Both the position numbers and the translations under genes were made by a program. A DNA stretch of 64,000 nucleotides from Inonotus obliquus (Eukaryota; Basidiomycota; Agaricomycetes; Hymenochaetales; Hymenochaetaceae), in contig JAJHTX010000002.1 in NCBI GenBank assembly GCA_032164295.1, forward strand, positions 186,001 to 250,000. Reading direction: 5' to 3'. Of this stretch, positions 46,292-57,623 are shown one piece after another (position 1 is the stretch's first letter; each line of letters opens with the position of its first letter). The notes beneath the pieces were generated by a model. That model was not told the DNA's origin, did no database searches, and saw nothing but the letters and a program-made list of their open reading frames with translations.

Positions 46292-49200
46292 CAGTATAAG
46301 AGGCTTCCTTCGGACACCTTTCAGCATATATTTTTCCATCACTGCAATTTCGACCCAAAAATTATGAAAATATTTCTGGATGCATATCAATATAAGTTGT
46401 AAGTACTGTAAAAGTTTGAGAATGTGAAATGCACATGTTGTAATTAAATTAAGCAAGTTTTGAAAACAGGGAAGTTGTCACAGATTTGGTTCCTTCGGAC
46501 ATGTGTGACTGATGTGACAATGTCACAACATGTCATGCGGTCGCATCGTGCCCACCCCTATCACTGTCCCCTTCGTCTCCCTCCCTCCCTCCCTCACATC
46601 CTCCCAATGCTCTCTCCAGCTCCTCTAAGGTCTCAGGTTTTTTGGGCCGCTTTGGTTTAGGTCCGTAGTCTTTCTTTCTTCGTCCTTCAGCCTGCCACTG
46701 ATTACAATTCTCTTCATAGATTTGTAGGGCTGCAGCATGGTTACGTTTGACCTGCTCCCACCCGGTGTCAAGTAGGGCCCGTTCCGTGCGTCTATTTCTT
46801 GTTTCTTCTTGTCTTTGTGCTCTCTCAGCTTCCTCCTTTAGTTTCTGCTTCTCCTCTTCTTCGAAATACCGTGTGACGGCTGGATCTGTGAGTAACTGAC
46901 CCTTTCCTTCCATAAAAATCCAAGATGTGTCGCGTTTTTGCTGTTTTTTCTTTTCCTTCTCATTCATATTGACCTTCATTTTCCCCGCATAGATGTTTTG
47001 TACAATAAGTTGTGCGTTTGCAGCCTCGTTTATTGCCTGTAGGGTTCTGATATGCGACTCGGCAAGAGCAAGATTGTCGGTAAGTTTGGTTATATGCTCT
47101 TTAAGTTCTTCCTTGGATGCTGACTCGTGTAATTGTGCAGATACCTTGATAAGGGTCCAGTCTGGCTCCTGTAATGTGTGCGCATCCTCTCGAACAGGTG
47201 AAGGGATATTTGGTAGTGGATTTTGCTTCGCTTTCGAGATTAGGAAACTTCCAGATGTGGATTGTGCAAGTGAGCCGGTGAGTATTCGAGCACGTTTTGA
47301 TGGAGTATACAGTGCAGGATCAATGCTTGCATCAATCACATGTGTATATGAGCGTTTTCCATGTGTCGGTGTAGAAGGAGGATGACTTTCATCATCTGTG
47401 TATTCGTCAACTTGATTACTCTGGGCCCGGGGTGTTTCGGGGTTACTAAGGTGTGTCTCTGGGTCCAACTCGAACTGTGATGGATGCTGATGGTGAAAGA
47501 CAGCCATAACACGGCGTACAGGGCTTGGCTGAGGTAGTGGAAAGGCTGTTCTTACATCCGTTGATGTAACTTCGCTCGGTTTCATTTGCTGGGGAGTGAT
47601 TACTGCACGGTCAAATGGATGTATACCCGTGACGCGAAATGCTGCCTTGATTGTATCGCTTGTAAATGCTGATAGATATGCATTTCCAAAGACAGCTGCA
47701 AATTCATCCTTTCCAAGAGGCCGTAAAGTGTGTGTTTCGAATTCGTCGATTGCTGCGTGCCATAACCTTTTCATTTTTGCAAAACAGACAACATCAAGCC
47801 CCTGGAGTGCATGAGTACAGTGAGGTGGGTAACCGAGCACGGCAATATTATGCGCAATTGCAAACTCCAAGAATGGCAAGGAATAGTGGGATGAATGACC
47901 ATCGAGAATGAGAACTCTGATACGTCCTGCAGCACGTTCACGAGTAAGTGGTTCAAAGTGCTTTTCTAGCCACTGATATGCAATTTCTTGATCTGTCCAG
48001 CCATTCGGAGACATTGCGAAGCTGTAAATATAAAAATTAGACATAATAGCTTTATTAGATAGTGAGTCTCACCTTGCTCGAGCTGGGTTATCCATTGTCC
48101 ATCTCTTATAGAGTCGCTCACCTTTAAATATTATTGCAGGATCTATTGCTGTACCATCTGCGCAGATAGTTGCCAATACAGTAACAGTTTCTTTATTGGC
48201 TCCACCCTGCTTATGCACAATTTTGCATCCAGCTCGTGCGACTACTCGATGAACACCTTGATTTGCAGGTGGACACCCACTTTCATCCATGGCATAGATG
48301 TTCTCTGGTATAACTCCTTTCGTGATAATCTCTGCTTCCACCAGATCGAACCAGTGGGATACGGCACTAGGATTTAAAGCTTGGGCACGTTGTGTATCCA
48401 ATGGCTTGCTCCAATAGGTACGTATTTTGTCTCGGTTTCTATCAAGAAATCCTCGAATCCATTTCTGACCAACGGGGCTGTAGCTTGGTCCTATTCGAGC
48501 CTCGAGTAGTCTATTTGCATAGAGCTCAATCTCTTCATGAGTAAAGGGATGGCTTCGATCGGATGAGAGAGCCACTAAGTCTGCAATCATATTCTCCTCT
48601 ATCAAGGTGAGTTTCTGCTTTGTTGCATTGAATGCAAGAATTGATTGCTTTCCATTTACTCTATCTGCAAGAGTAGAACGGCTAACACCAAATTCCTCAG
48701 CAATTTTGCGTAATCCACGTCGAATTTCAGGTGGCTTGTCCTTCTCTATAAGGTAAACCCGGGCTGCTTCCGCAACCTTGGATTCCTTAGCTTTTTGCTG
48801 ACAGAGTGACTTGAGAGACTCAGACAATGCTCGTCTGACCATTTGAGTAGTAGATGGGGTGGGGTGCAAGAGTGTAGCAGCTACAACGACCAGATTAAAA
48901 ATTGCAGCCACGGATTAAAGGTGTGACAAACCGATGTTTTGTCACACATTGTACATATTTCCATGAATAAATTGTACTTTATAACATATTCGTGCAACAT
49001 AAATTCTAGGATTGTAGTTTAGGACCTGTACTTTATGGATACATAGTTCTTGCATTTTATCTGTGGCGAAAAGGATTGATATTGAGTTACCGGCATGTTC
49101 TGTCTGACTTGAAGTCACATGGTATCTTGACTATTTCATCGATAATAATTGCAATACAAAATATCACACCGTCAAATTTGAACCATAGTAAGCTATGATA

Positions 49201-49306
49201 AGTGTCTTATTGTGTAATTTTTTTAAAGTGTGTAGGATGGATGGTTGTGGTAAAAATGTTGAGTGTCCGAAGGAGGGGGGGTGTCCGAAGGAAGCCTCTT
49301 ATACTG
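46292..49306 (-). mobile_element. pogo/Fot1-type DNA transposon, apparently intact
   Basis: 3015 bp with perfect 27 bp terminal inverted repeats (46292-46318 and 49280-49306; outer end CAGTATAAGAGGCTTCC) and TA duplications (46290-46291, 49307-49308). It lies in an intron of the DUF6698-like gene. It contains one intact spliced transposase. Confidence 0.95.
46533..48911 (-). CDS. pogo-type DDE transposase
   Basis: Two exons, 48911-48073 and 48021-46533, with a 51 bp GT-AG intron; phases match (NPARA-S-FAMSPNG) to give 775 residues (a start at MVRRALSES would be shorter). N-terminus: a helix-turn-helix (IAEEFGVSRSTLADRV) and a CENP-B-like DNA-binding region (ALSSDRSHPFTHEEIELYA, IGQKW-like SYSPVGQKWIRGFLDRN). 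The DDE core has the first Asp in YAMDESG, the second in RVLILDGHSSHYS, and the third in QGLDVVCFAKMKRLW. The C-terminal third is coiled-coil and charged (KEKKKQQKRD, EEEEKQKLKEEAERAQRQEE). It cuts the element out at its TA-flanked repeats. No break was found, so it may be active. Confidence 0.93.
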
Positions 49307-50199
49307 TAATATTTACAATTTGATATTTATTTCCTACTTTAATGTACTCTCTTGTAGATTTGAAGATGATGTTCGGGCGGAAAAGTACAAAATCAACCAC
49401 ACCTCCTTCCCGGCCTTCATGTTCAAATTTGACAAATACTCACCACGAAGGCCGAAAAAAACTCTTCTCAGGGGTTACTTTCCAGTTCGTGTAAGTAGTT
49501 CATTCAACATTCATGGTATGCATACTAATTCAACCCGAATGCGATTATAGGTTTGTAAATGTCTTCTCAAGGGGCCGAAGTCTGCAATAACGAGCGGTGG
49601 TCGGGCAACGTGAGCAGGCAATGCAAAAATAGCGGGGCAAAAGGAAATAACACCCGAAGTCATTGCTTACTCCTGTGTCCAGGTGTGTCGCCTTTTTTTC
49701 TATTTCCGAGCCTGATGACAATTTACTGTACAACAGGCTCGTGTGGTTATTTCGAAACAAGAAGCTTTTGGCGAAGTCAATGGTCCATTCAACAACAAGG
49801 TGTTTTATTATCAGATACTCAAACTTTTCAAGAACAGAAATGCAGAATGGGTGAAAAATACGCTGTTATGGTGGAATGAGTAAGTATAATTCATTTCATT
49901 CTATTCAAGCTCATTTCTTTCTGTATTGCATATTCAGACGCATTTTTGGACCCAAGGCCTTTGACTCCAACAATGAAGACATAGAAGAGGACCCCAATGA
50001 TGAAACTTCATTCAACAACATACTAGCTTCCATTGGCGATGACAATAGTGACAGAGACTCGAATGATGACCTTAACAAAGAAGTCAACAACGTTAACAAT
50101 ATTGACTGCAGCGACAAACAGACTCCTAACAAAGCTGGAATAAGCCAAATGCAACCAGACTCTCAGTACACCGTCAATGCATTCCCTCCTCAAGACTAA

Positions 50200-50710
50200 G
50201 TTTTCGCCCCGACTTGGTATCACCTGCTAACTCTGTACTTGCTCGCTTACTGGACTACTGGACTACTGGACTACTGGACTAGCCGCTTTAACTAGTGCAT
50301 TGTGTATCTAGTAATGTTATGACAATATTAATGAGTGTATGTGTCGAACTGGCAGTAACAAAATAATGTAATATATTTATTACTTTTGTGTGAGATGCTA
50401 TCATAAGAAATCTGAGGAATGATAGGACAAACCGAGACTTGTATTCCCTTGTATGCTGTCGGAAGTCTTGCCAAGCTAACTATGTTTCATAAGTCTGGGG
50501 CCATTATGCCATTTTCAAGGTCAAATGTGGTACCTTCTTTTTGTATGTCAGCATTACAATTCTTTCGCGCCTCACGAGATACAACCGGACTTATGGTACC
50601 TTATTGTGACTTGGGCTAACTTACCCAATCCGAGGTCGAATGTGGTACATTCTTATTTCTTATGGCACTTTCGGGCCTTTTATTGCCATGTAATCTTAAA
50701 ACAGACTTTG
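50200..50710. other. Plavaka DUF6698-side non-coding end with repeats
   Basis: Contains four tandem copies of TACTGGAC (50248-50279). Two related subterminal motifs, AGGTCAAATGTGGTACCTT (50518-50536) and GAGGTCGAATGTGGTACATT (50632-50651), plus TATGGTACCTTATTGTGAC (50593-50611), could be transposase-binding repeats. No gene. Confidence 0.5.
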
Positions 50711-50725
50711 GACTTTTTCCCGATG
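50711..50725. repeat. Plavaka terminal inverted repeat, right
   Basis: GACTTTTTCCCGATG, followed by the AG duplication at 50726-50727. Confidence 0.88.
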
Positions 50726-50727
50726 AG

Positions 50728-52494
50728 TCCCCTTCGACTCGATAGCGGGAGAATGTCGATGTGACAAACCCGAAACGTGTGACGAGCGTTACATTGCTGA
50801 TCGTCACACATCACTCTCACTCACCACACTGCCACGACCATTTATTGCATTGTTTTTTTTTCTCCATCACGTAGATCCACTAACAGTGACCAAGCTCGAG
50901 TCAAAATCTGGTGATATCTACTCAAGCCACGTCTAGCGAAGTCGTCTGCATAGTTCGACACCATCCTGAGCTGCTTTTACTGATCGCAGCACGATCAACT
51001 ATCTTCTTGATAACGATTTCGATTGGGCTAGAAAGGGCTGACGATGGAGAACAGCTTATGGTTCATTCATGGGGTTTTCACTTCCGATCTGGTGGGTTCT
51101 GTACTCCCCTCGTTTGTGCATCATTTACCTTTCTCCGCGATGCGTACGCAATCCAGAAACTTCATGTTGCCCACTGCCTCTCAACTCAAGATCTCGTGGC
51201 GTCTTCACAGAAATCCTTGGCATAACCCCGAAACTCTGTCTTTCTGCTATGTCTACTTTTGCAGACTTCCTGGTCGCCTGGTCCAACCTTCGAGAGTGTT
51301 GTTTTCCCTCAGCAGAGAAACGTCTGATTGAATGGGTGATTATATGCAATGATTGATTCACAGGCGACAGCCAAGGCCACTGATCCCATTGTTTCCGACC
51401 AACTGCTCAGGTCAGCCCAGAATACCTATGGCGAGCTGGTCAACATCCACATCCAAGCAATCCATACTGCAAGAGACCGTTTCGCACTAGGCCTTTCAAT
51501 GACAAGTCCGCGGCGAGGGGATCCGAAGTGATGGCTGATGGCTGATGGCTGCATATGATCTTCGTGTTTCTCTTCCGTGATGCGTCTGAAGGTTGCACCC
51601 AACTCAAACGTTATGATAAAGACCGGGTGAGCAAGATCGAGATGCATCGCTGTTGCTACTTCCGCCCTTAGAAGCTCTGTACACGAGAGTACTGCTATCG
51701 GTAAGGTTCATGTTTCCTTGGGAGTCGCAGAATTGCACGAGTTTTACGTTTCGGATTCTGTTTGACAACAGTCCAGCCCGAAAGAGGGACAAACAGTTGT
51801 GTAAGCAGTAGAAGAGTCCCGATCAACGGGATTAATTCCTTGAACTTAGTAACCTTGTAAAAGCTCTGACTACCCTCAGACGGACTCAGCGAAAGATTGG
51901 CGGGCAATACAAATCATACCGGAGCAGTCCCGATTGTTCTTGATTAGTGTGACCTCGATCGGACTGCCTGGATTTATTATAAACGTCTATAAACGTAACG
52001 GCACTTTGAATGGCTATTCACCATAGTGTTGGCTTGTTGTACGCGTGTTACTTGCACAGCACCTTCGTATCTTGATCTCCTCCATGCTCCTGCAACATGG
52101 TAAACTGTCAATTTCCTCTGGTATTTTTTTATCAAATTCGCCTCGTTTTCATTAGTCCCTTTCTAGCTAATCGTCAGTTTGAACAGTCTTGTTTTAATGG
52201 AGCTTGGAAACATGTTCGCCAGTTCTACGAGGTTGATTTTTCTCCCTGGAACGCATAATAGCGGAGTCTCGGCCACAATAGAGGAGAGGCCCACGTTCAG
52301 CAAATGTGGGATAACTTGAGCTATTCAACTTGAAACTTCATCAAACGGCATTCTAAGCTGAACAACCGAGTTGCCCGATGATACTTTCCTTCCATCAAGG
52401 CAACAGGGTTGGCGTAGATTTATTCTTCCCTGGTCTCGACGGAGTTTAGGATAGCAACATTAAGTTGATTGGAAGTCCTCAACCATATCCTTTC
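50728..52494. other. Unit 3 spacer, right part
   Basis: Homologous to 3570-5320, in places nearly identical (51349-51545 against 4181-4380). It ends at CAACCATATCC, where the sequence switches to the inverted unit 4. No gene recognised. Confidence 0.6.
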
Positions 52495-53183
52495 ACACGG
52501 TGCGCTTAAAATGCTGGTGTGCAGTGCAGAGACTCAGATACTGACGAATGTCGTAGTTCATGAGAAGGGGTGTATTCATGGCGATCTCAGAGCGGTGGGT
52601 TCCCGACTGTTTTCATCACTTGCTACCAATTACTTACCCAAAAAATAATCCAAAGGCGAATGTACTCGTTCGGACAAAAGCTTCTGGGACTGATTGGTTC
52701 GTCGCACTCGCTGATTTCGGTGTCTCCTGCGTGGCCGATATGCAGGAGAGCCTGTCCATCAACACTGTCCATAAAACAAACGATTATTGGCTCGCTCCGG
52801 AGTACTTTACATCACCAGGCCAAGAGATTCGGCAACCCGCAGACATTTATGCATTTGGCTGCGTCTTTCTAGAGGTGCGACTTGTATTTACTCCCTCTAA
52901 AGTATCCGGCCGTTAAAACAGAAAGCTAATACACGCAATCGCTTCTAAGGTGCTAGCCGATAGAAAACCATATTACTATGCAGATTCTCGTAGGCTGTCA
53001 GTCCATCAGCTTAAACGTCGACGATATCTTCCTGCTCGGGATGACGCGTTTGGTAAGCGGAAGGGACACTACTCGTTCATTCGGGAGGTTTGCGCATATA
53101 ACCCGGGGGAACGACCTCCCGCAAAAGTACTAATCGAGAGGATAGATAACCTCAGGGAATGGGAGACACTCGAAGATTGGTAA
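52495..53183 (+). pseudogene. TKL-like kinase C-terminal fragment, inverted unit 4
   Basis: Begins abruptly in the catalytic-loop region. HEKGCIHGDLRA (near 52560-52595), then intron, ANVLVRTKASGTDWFVALADFGVSC, YWLAPEYF, DIYAFGCVFLEV, intron, VLADRKPYYYADSRRLSVHQ and NPGERPPAKVLIERI to EDW* at 53183. It is homologous to the last quarter of the reverse kinases but on the + strand. Glycine loop, ATP-site lysine and the N-terminal domain are absent, so it cannot encode a working kinase. It sits at the centre of a head-to-head inverted repeat of the spacer. Confidence 0.88.
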
Positions 53184-54899
53184 TCGGCACCTTCAAGACA
53201 GTATCGGAGGAATAATACAGCGGAAAGGCGTAAATGTTTATTGTACTTCGCTTTAGTATGAATATCTTTCAATCAGTTCGTAACCCACCGCAAGGGAAAT
53301 GTAGAGATCGATACTGATTACGAATATATATCCGTAAGCTATTGTACGAAACGAGGAAGGGGCCTCCTCCAATATTGGAGATGACAGAAACATTGTGGTA
53401 CATGTATAATTCAGTGCCATAACCATTCTTCTCTAGTTAGAAACAGGTTCTCGCAAAGACCGCCAACTTGAATGTTACCAGCCGCTCGGAAAAGTCATAG
53501 GGACGAGCGATTCCTTCAACTTGAAGAAGCTATGGTTAAGGACTGCCAATCAACTTAATGCTGCTATCCTAAACTTCATCGAGACCCAGGAAGAATAAAT
53601 CTACGTCTACCATGTTGTCTTGATGGATATCATCGGGTAACTCGGTTGTTCAGCTTAGACTGCCGTTCTGTTTGATGAAGTCTGAATAGCTCAGGTTACC
53701 ATGATCCCGCAGTTTCTGAAGGTAGCCTCTCCTCTATTATGGCTAAGGCTACGCTATCATGCGTTCCGTGAGGGAAAACTCAACCTTGTAAAACTTGTGA
53801 ACGGAACGTGTTCTCGAGATGTGCTCACTGATTAAATCAAGACTGTCCAAGGCGAATATTAGCCGGGAAGGGATTAGTTAGAGCGAGGAGAATTTGATAT
53901 AGTAATACCGGAGGAAATACAGTGTGCCATGTTGTAGGAGCATGTCTGGGATCAAGATGTGAAGATATTTGCATAAGCAACACACCTATAAACCAACAAC
54001 CCAATACAATGATGAATAGCTATCCACAATTGCTAATACATTTAAAGCAAATCTAGGCAGTCTGACCCAAGGTTGTACGAAACAAGAACAATCGGGACTG
54101 CTCCGGTATGTTTTGTATTGCCCGCCAATCTTTCGCTGAGTACGTCCGAGGGTAGCCGGAGCCTTCACAAGGATACCATGTTTAGGGTAGTAATCTCGTT
54201 GGTCGGAGCTCTTCTATTACCTCCTCAGCTGTTTGTCCCTCTTTCGGGCTCTTGCGTGCTGTGACTGTTGTCAAAAAGAGTCCAAAAAGTAAGATTCGTG
54301 AAACTCTGCAATTCACAGAAGGCTATAAACCTTAATGAAAGCCGAGCTACTGAAGGCGGTGGTAGTAACAGAGCTTCATCTCGATCTTGCTCACCCGAGT
54401 TCGTACAGCCCCTTGGGTGCGGCCTTTGGACGCGTCATGAAAGAGAAACACAAGATTTATATGTTTCCGTAAGGATCCACTGGTCATGGGCTTGACACTA
54501 GCAGACGTAGAGGGAAACGGTTTATCTCTTCCAATACGAATTTTTTGGACGTGAATGTTGACGAGCTCGCCATAGCTAGTTGAGGCAAGACTGATTAATT
54601 GGTTAGAATGCGATCAGTGGCTTTGGCAGTCGCCCTGGAATTATATAATGCGAATAATCACCCATTCAGTCAGACCTTTCGCTGCTCAGGGAGAACAACA
54701 TTTTCGAAAGTTAGATCAGGCATCCAAGGAGTCCGCAAAAGCGACGGACAGTATTTTGCAGTTATACCAATGATTTTATGAACCTATCTCAAGATTCTGA
54801 GAGGCAGTGGGCAGCAAGAAGGTACACAGTTTCTGGATTGGGTATGCATCGTGGAGAAAGGTGAATACTGCTTAAGCAAGGGGAGTACAGAACCCACAA
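53184..54899 (-). other. Unit 4 spacer, inverted
   Basis: Inverted copy of the unit spacer (compare 5660-3900 and 20460-19198 plus 11457-11150). It includes the LINE empty site at 54509-54521 and stops near 54899 at the second Plavaka element. No gene recognised. Confidence 0.65.
54509..54521. other. Paralogous empty site of the LINE insertion
   Basis: AGAGGGAAACGGT is the complement of the LINE target ACCATTTCCCTCT with one difference. Flanking sequence matches both sides of the LINE (GACACTAGCAGACGT on one side, GGACGTGAATGTTGACGA on the other). Confidence 0.85.
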
Positions 54900-55599
54900 C
54901 ATCAGCGAAAAGGCTCAATGCTTGTATTTCAATACAAGGCGATAAAATTTATAAAATTTATGAATTATCTAAATGAGAAAACTCTGGACCTTTTTTCTGA
55001 AAAGTTATACATTGTGGAGTGACGTACCACAAGACTTGTAGTGTTGTGTAGTAATTGTTGAGGTTTGGAAGTTCTACATGAAAAAATTTTGAACCTTTTA
55101 CCTGCCAAGGTGATGGTTAGGATTGACCAGTCATGACAAAATATACATAATGATTTTCGATTGTCCAGGTCTTGTGTTGGCTTATTAGTTGAATAAGCCA
55201 ATACAAGGTAGTGCAAGCCATTTTCCAGTAGTTCAAGCGAGTTACAAGGCCTTTTGAGATGTATATGTGTTTTAGCCAACAAGTCAGATGTCGGAACAAT
55301 TGAAGATCCCTCAGTTTCTATACCATTACTCATTGAGCCATTTACATCATACCAGTAGCGAAGAAAGATTAAGCGAAATAAAGGCATTGACGACATTGAA
55401 TAGAACTCGGAGCCTGATACCAGTGCGCAAAAGTCAGATCAACAGCTGAGCGGAGACCACAAGATACACGAAGAGACAGCAGTTACACCAGCAGATGACA
55501 AGTACAAGCAGCAAGAGCGATCAGAAACTCAGTGAGTATTGTGGTTCGTGTGCAATTCATACTGACAGATTGAGTAGCGAACTTGAAGATGGAGCATGC

Positions 55600-57396
55600 T
55601 CAGCGTCCGATATCAGGAAAATGGTCGTCCTCAGCATTAGTATCTTCCTGAGTTTGTGATTCCTGGTTTTGCGGTTGCGATATGCGAGCAACACTAGCAG
55701 GTGCTGCACCCCTGCTGATCAGAGCAAGGATGTTCTTGAAGGACGTCTCATCGTCAGGACCATCGCAGATTTCTTCCTCGTCGCTGCTTTCGTCCGCCTC
55801 ATCACCGAATACTTGCCTACGGAGCACTTGAGATCAATTCAATACATAAAGAGGAAGTACTTGCCAGTTCCACCAAGCTAGCGTTTCCTGTACCCAAGTT
55901 GATTCCTTGTCGTCGAAAGACTCGATGATTCTGTAATAAAAAAATTTTGTGCTGAATTCACTGTCGTTCGGTCCAAAACTCTCCTGCTTCGAAAGGAAAA
56001 AGCGTGCCTGTAATGTCAAATCAAAAAGGATAAACGAAAGGTAAAAAAAGCAAAGGGATGGCTTACCTGGACGCAACTGTACGCAATCATCTCTGGAGTG
56101 ACGTCCTTCACTCCAGTGATTGCCGCATTCCCGGAACGCTTTGACTTGCCCTTCTTTCCAGCGTCCACTTGTCCTGTGGATAGCGAGATAAAGATGTGAC
56201 GGCAAATCTATAGCCAATCGAGTTACTACATAACAAAAAGAATAGGTGAATAGACAACTTACGCGAACGGGGAGGTATCCTTTAAGTAGTCCTTCTAGCA
56301 GATCGAGCGGGGTATAACTACTTACGCTGTACATGAAAGCGAGGACAGACTTGCTGGTTATCTTGAATGTTTTTGATCGGACCATCTCTCCGAAGCTAAA
56401 AACGAGGTGGTCAGAGTAGGAATACAGTGCATATAATCAACTTACTTTGAATCAGTCCCATGTTTTTGTAATATGGACATTGGCACAATCATTGGCATAA
56501 ATATCGGATGGCTGACTCCACATTTAGACTTGTCGTGGTCGAGGGTGAGTGGTTCGTGTGACTCAAGAATGTAGAGATAGCCGTTCATCTTGATGCTATG
56601 TGTGTCATTGCTTCTTGCCTGTTCAGCAGCATTCTTCACCTGAAAGAATATCAAGTCAGTGGCCATAGGTGCAGGGGAGCTCAAGTTAGTACCTATAGAA
56701 TAGATCCTAGCTGAGTATGGTCTGAAACAGTATAATGCAAACTCACGTTCTTCCAAAGTTTTAGTTGGTCTGGCTTTCCGAGGCTCGCGATGTATGGCAT
56801 GTAGTCTTCAAGAAGGGCAATGATATGTTTGTATACCTTATACATTAATTCTGCATTGTTACTGCGGAAGGGGTAAGTAATATATATATAGACAGCATAT
56901 AGTCACCTACCGTTTCGAAACGATTCCCTCGGCCTTCGTTTTCTCGCTCTCATCATACTCATCGTCCGTCTCACCGAGTGTCTGATAGTACTCTAAAAGG
57001 TCCATGGCAGCGCCAACATTCATCGCTGATGGTACATTGACCCATAGGTCAATACACCGCTTGATAAACTGAGCGAGTTGAAGGATGTTAACAAGTTCAT
57101 CATCCTCTTCCCTAGAATATGGCCGGGACATCAGTAAGCAGTAAGTACTCAAACACAACCATAAAAACTCACCGAGTCTGTCTCATTCTTCCTTTCTTTG
57201 TCAGAAATTCCTCCGTCGTCAAATGTTGCAGCACCGGTGGACCTGCTTCGTCGCTCGGGAGAGTGGATGACGACGTCAACACCTGTAGTGTCGTAGCGTC
57301 TGAATCTGGGTCTACCGGAGCTGGTCGGATGGTTCTCGTGGAAGGTGAAGGACTGGGACGGCGGTGGATGTGTCTGTTTGTGCGTGCAGCAGGCAT
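55600..57396 (-). CDS. DUF6698-like gene carried by Plavaka element 2
   Basis: Starts MPAARTNRHIHRRPSPSPS at 57396 and ends HFPDIGR* at 55600, with about eight exons. Segments: exon 1 57396-~57172; EEDDELVNILQLAQFIKRCID and AMNVGAAMDLLEYYQ (~57115-56913); AELMYKVYKHIIALLEDYMPYI (~56862-56750); CGVSHPIFMPMIVPMSILQ (~56640-56445); FKITSKSVLAFMYSVSSYTPLDLLEGLLKGYLPVR (~56396-56262); RSGNAAITGVKDVTPEMIAYSCVQ (~56170-56067); SKQESFGPNDSEFSTKFFYY and ETLAWWN (~56006-55870); and an acidic tail with DDETSFKNILALI. Intron positions parallel the copy at 45450-50199. I found no stop. No catalytic motif is recognised; an acidic, partly helical protein of unknown function. Confidence 0.72.
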
Positions 57397-57623
57397 GGTG
57401 GTGGTGGTGGTGGAGAGAGGGATGTCACAGTCGCAGTGAGTGTGTGGAATAAATTAAATCAAATATCGGTCATGTGTGCGTGGACTTTGTGAATTTGATT
57501 CTGACGCGACTGCGCGTCGGTTTATCCTTTCACAGTGACTTGATCAACCTACTTGAAAATACCGATAAACACCTATTTCTCTCAGAACAACTTGAAGGGA
57601 ATTAACTGAACATTTCAACTGTT
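57397..57623. promoter_or_regulatory. Divergent promoter, Plavaka element 2
   Basis: 227 bp between the DUF6698-like start (57396) and the transposase start (57624). No confident core motif. Confidence 0.4.

Larger units (their letters stand above)
45450..50199 (+). pseudogene. DUF6698-like gene carried by Plavaka element 1
   Basis: Exons by eye: 45450-~45603, 45654-45863, 45921-46038, 46088-46281, 49358-49490, 49551-49682, 49737-49879 and 49938-50199. The intron after 46281 contains the pogo element. Features match DUF6698-type fungal proteins as I recall them: NHPILLQMIVPMSIL; SFPAFMFKFDKYSPRRPKKTLLRGYFPVR; a conserved splice after YSCVQ; and QEAFGEVNGPFNNKVFYYQIL with LLWWNERIFGP, followed by an acidic C-terminus. 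An in-frame TGA at 49611-49613 (CGA expected) and a frame problem near 45548 suggest a decayed copy. The homologue at 55600-57396 is open. Function unknown; its position inside the terminal repeats suggests a role in, or dependence on, transposition. Confidence 0.72.
25701..50725. mobile_element. Plavaka-type DNA transposon carrying transposase and DUF6698-like gene, with nested insertions
   Basis: Terminal inverted repeats CATCGGGAAAAAGTC (25701-25715) and its exact complement (50711-50725) are flanked by AG on both sides. Excising the element rejoins GCTAG-AG-TC exactly as in unit 1 (GCTAGAGTCTCCGTCAATGGCGGGAG), so these are real ends. Subtracting nested insertions (1514, 4318, 8603 and 3015 bp plus duplications) leaves about 7.6 kb. 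Cargo: reverse Plavaka transposase (44990 to 27867) and forward DUF6698-like gene (45450 to 50199) from a shared 459 bp promoter. The element is no longer mobile by its own transposase if the frame break at about 35930 is real. Confidence 0.88.

Noticed and set aside
50248..50280. TACTGGAC tandem array as possible CRISPR or regulatory array
   Set aside because: Eight-bp units without spacers in a eukaryotic transposon; a simple tandem repeat.
53184..54899. Forward frame near 54073-54264 as a gene
   Set aside because: It is the inverted copy of the degenerate spacer frame PANLSLSPSEGSQ; no complete gene model could be made.
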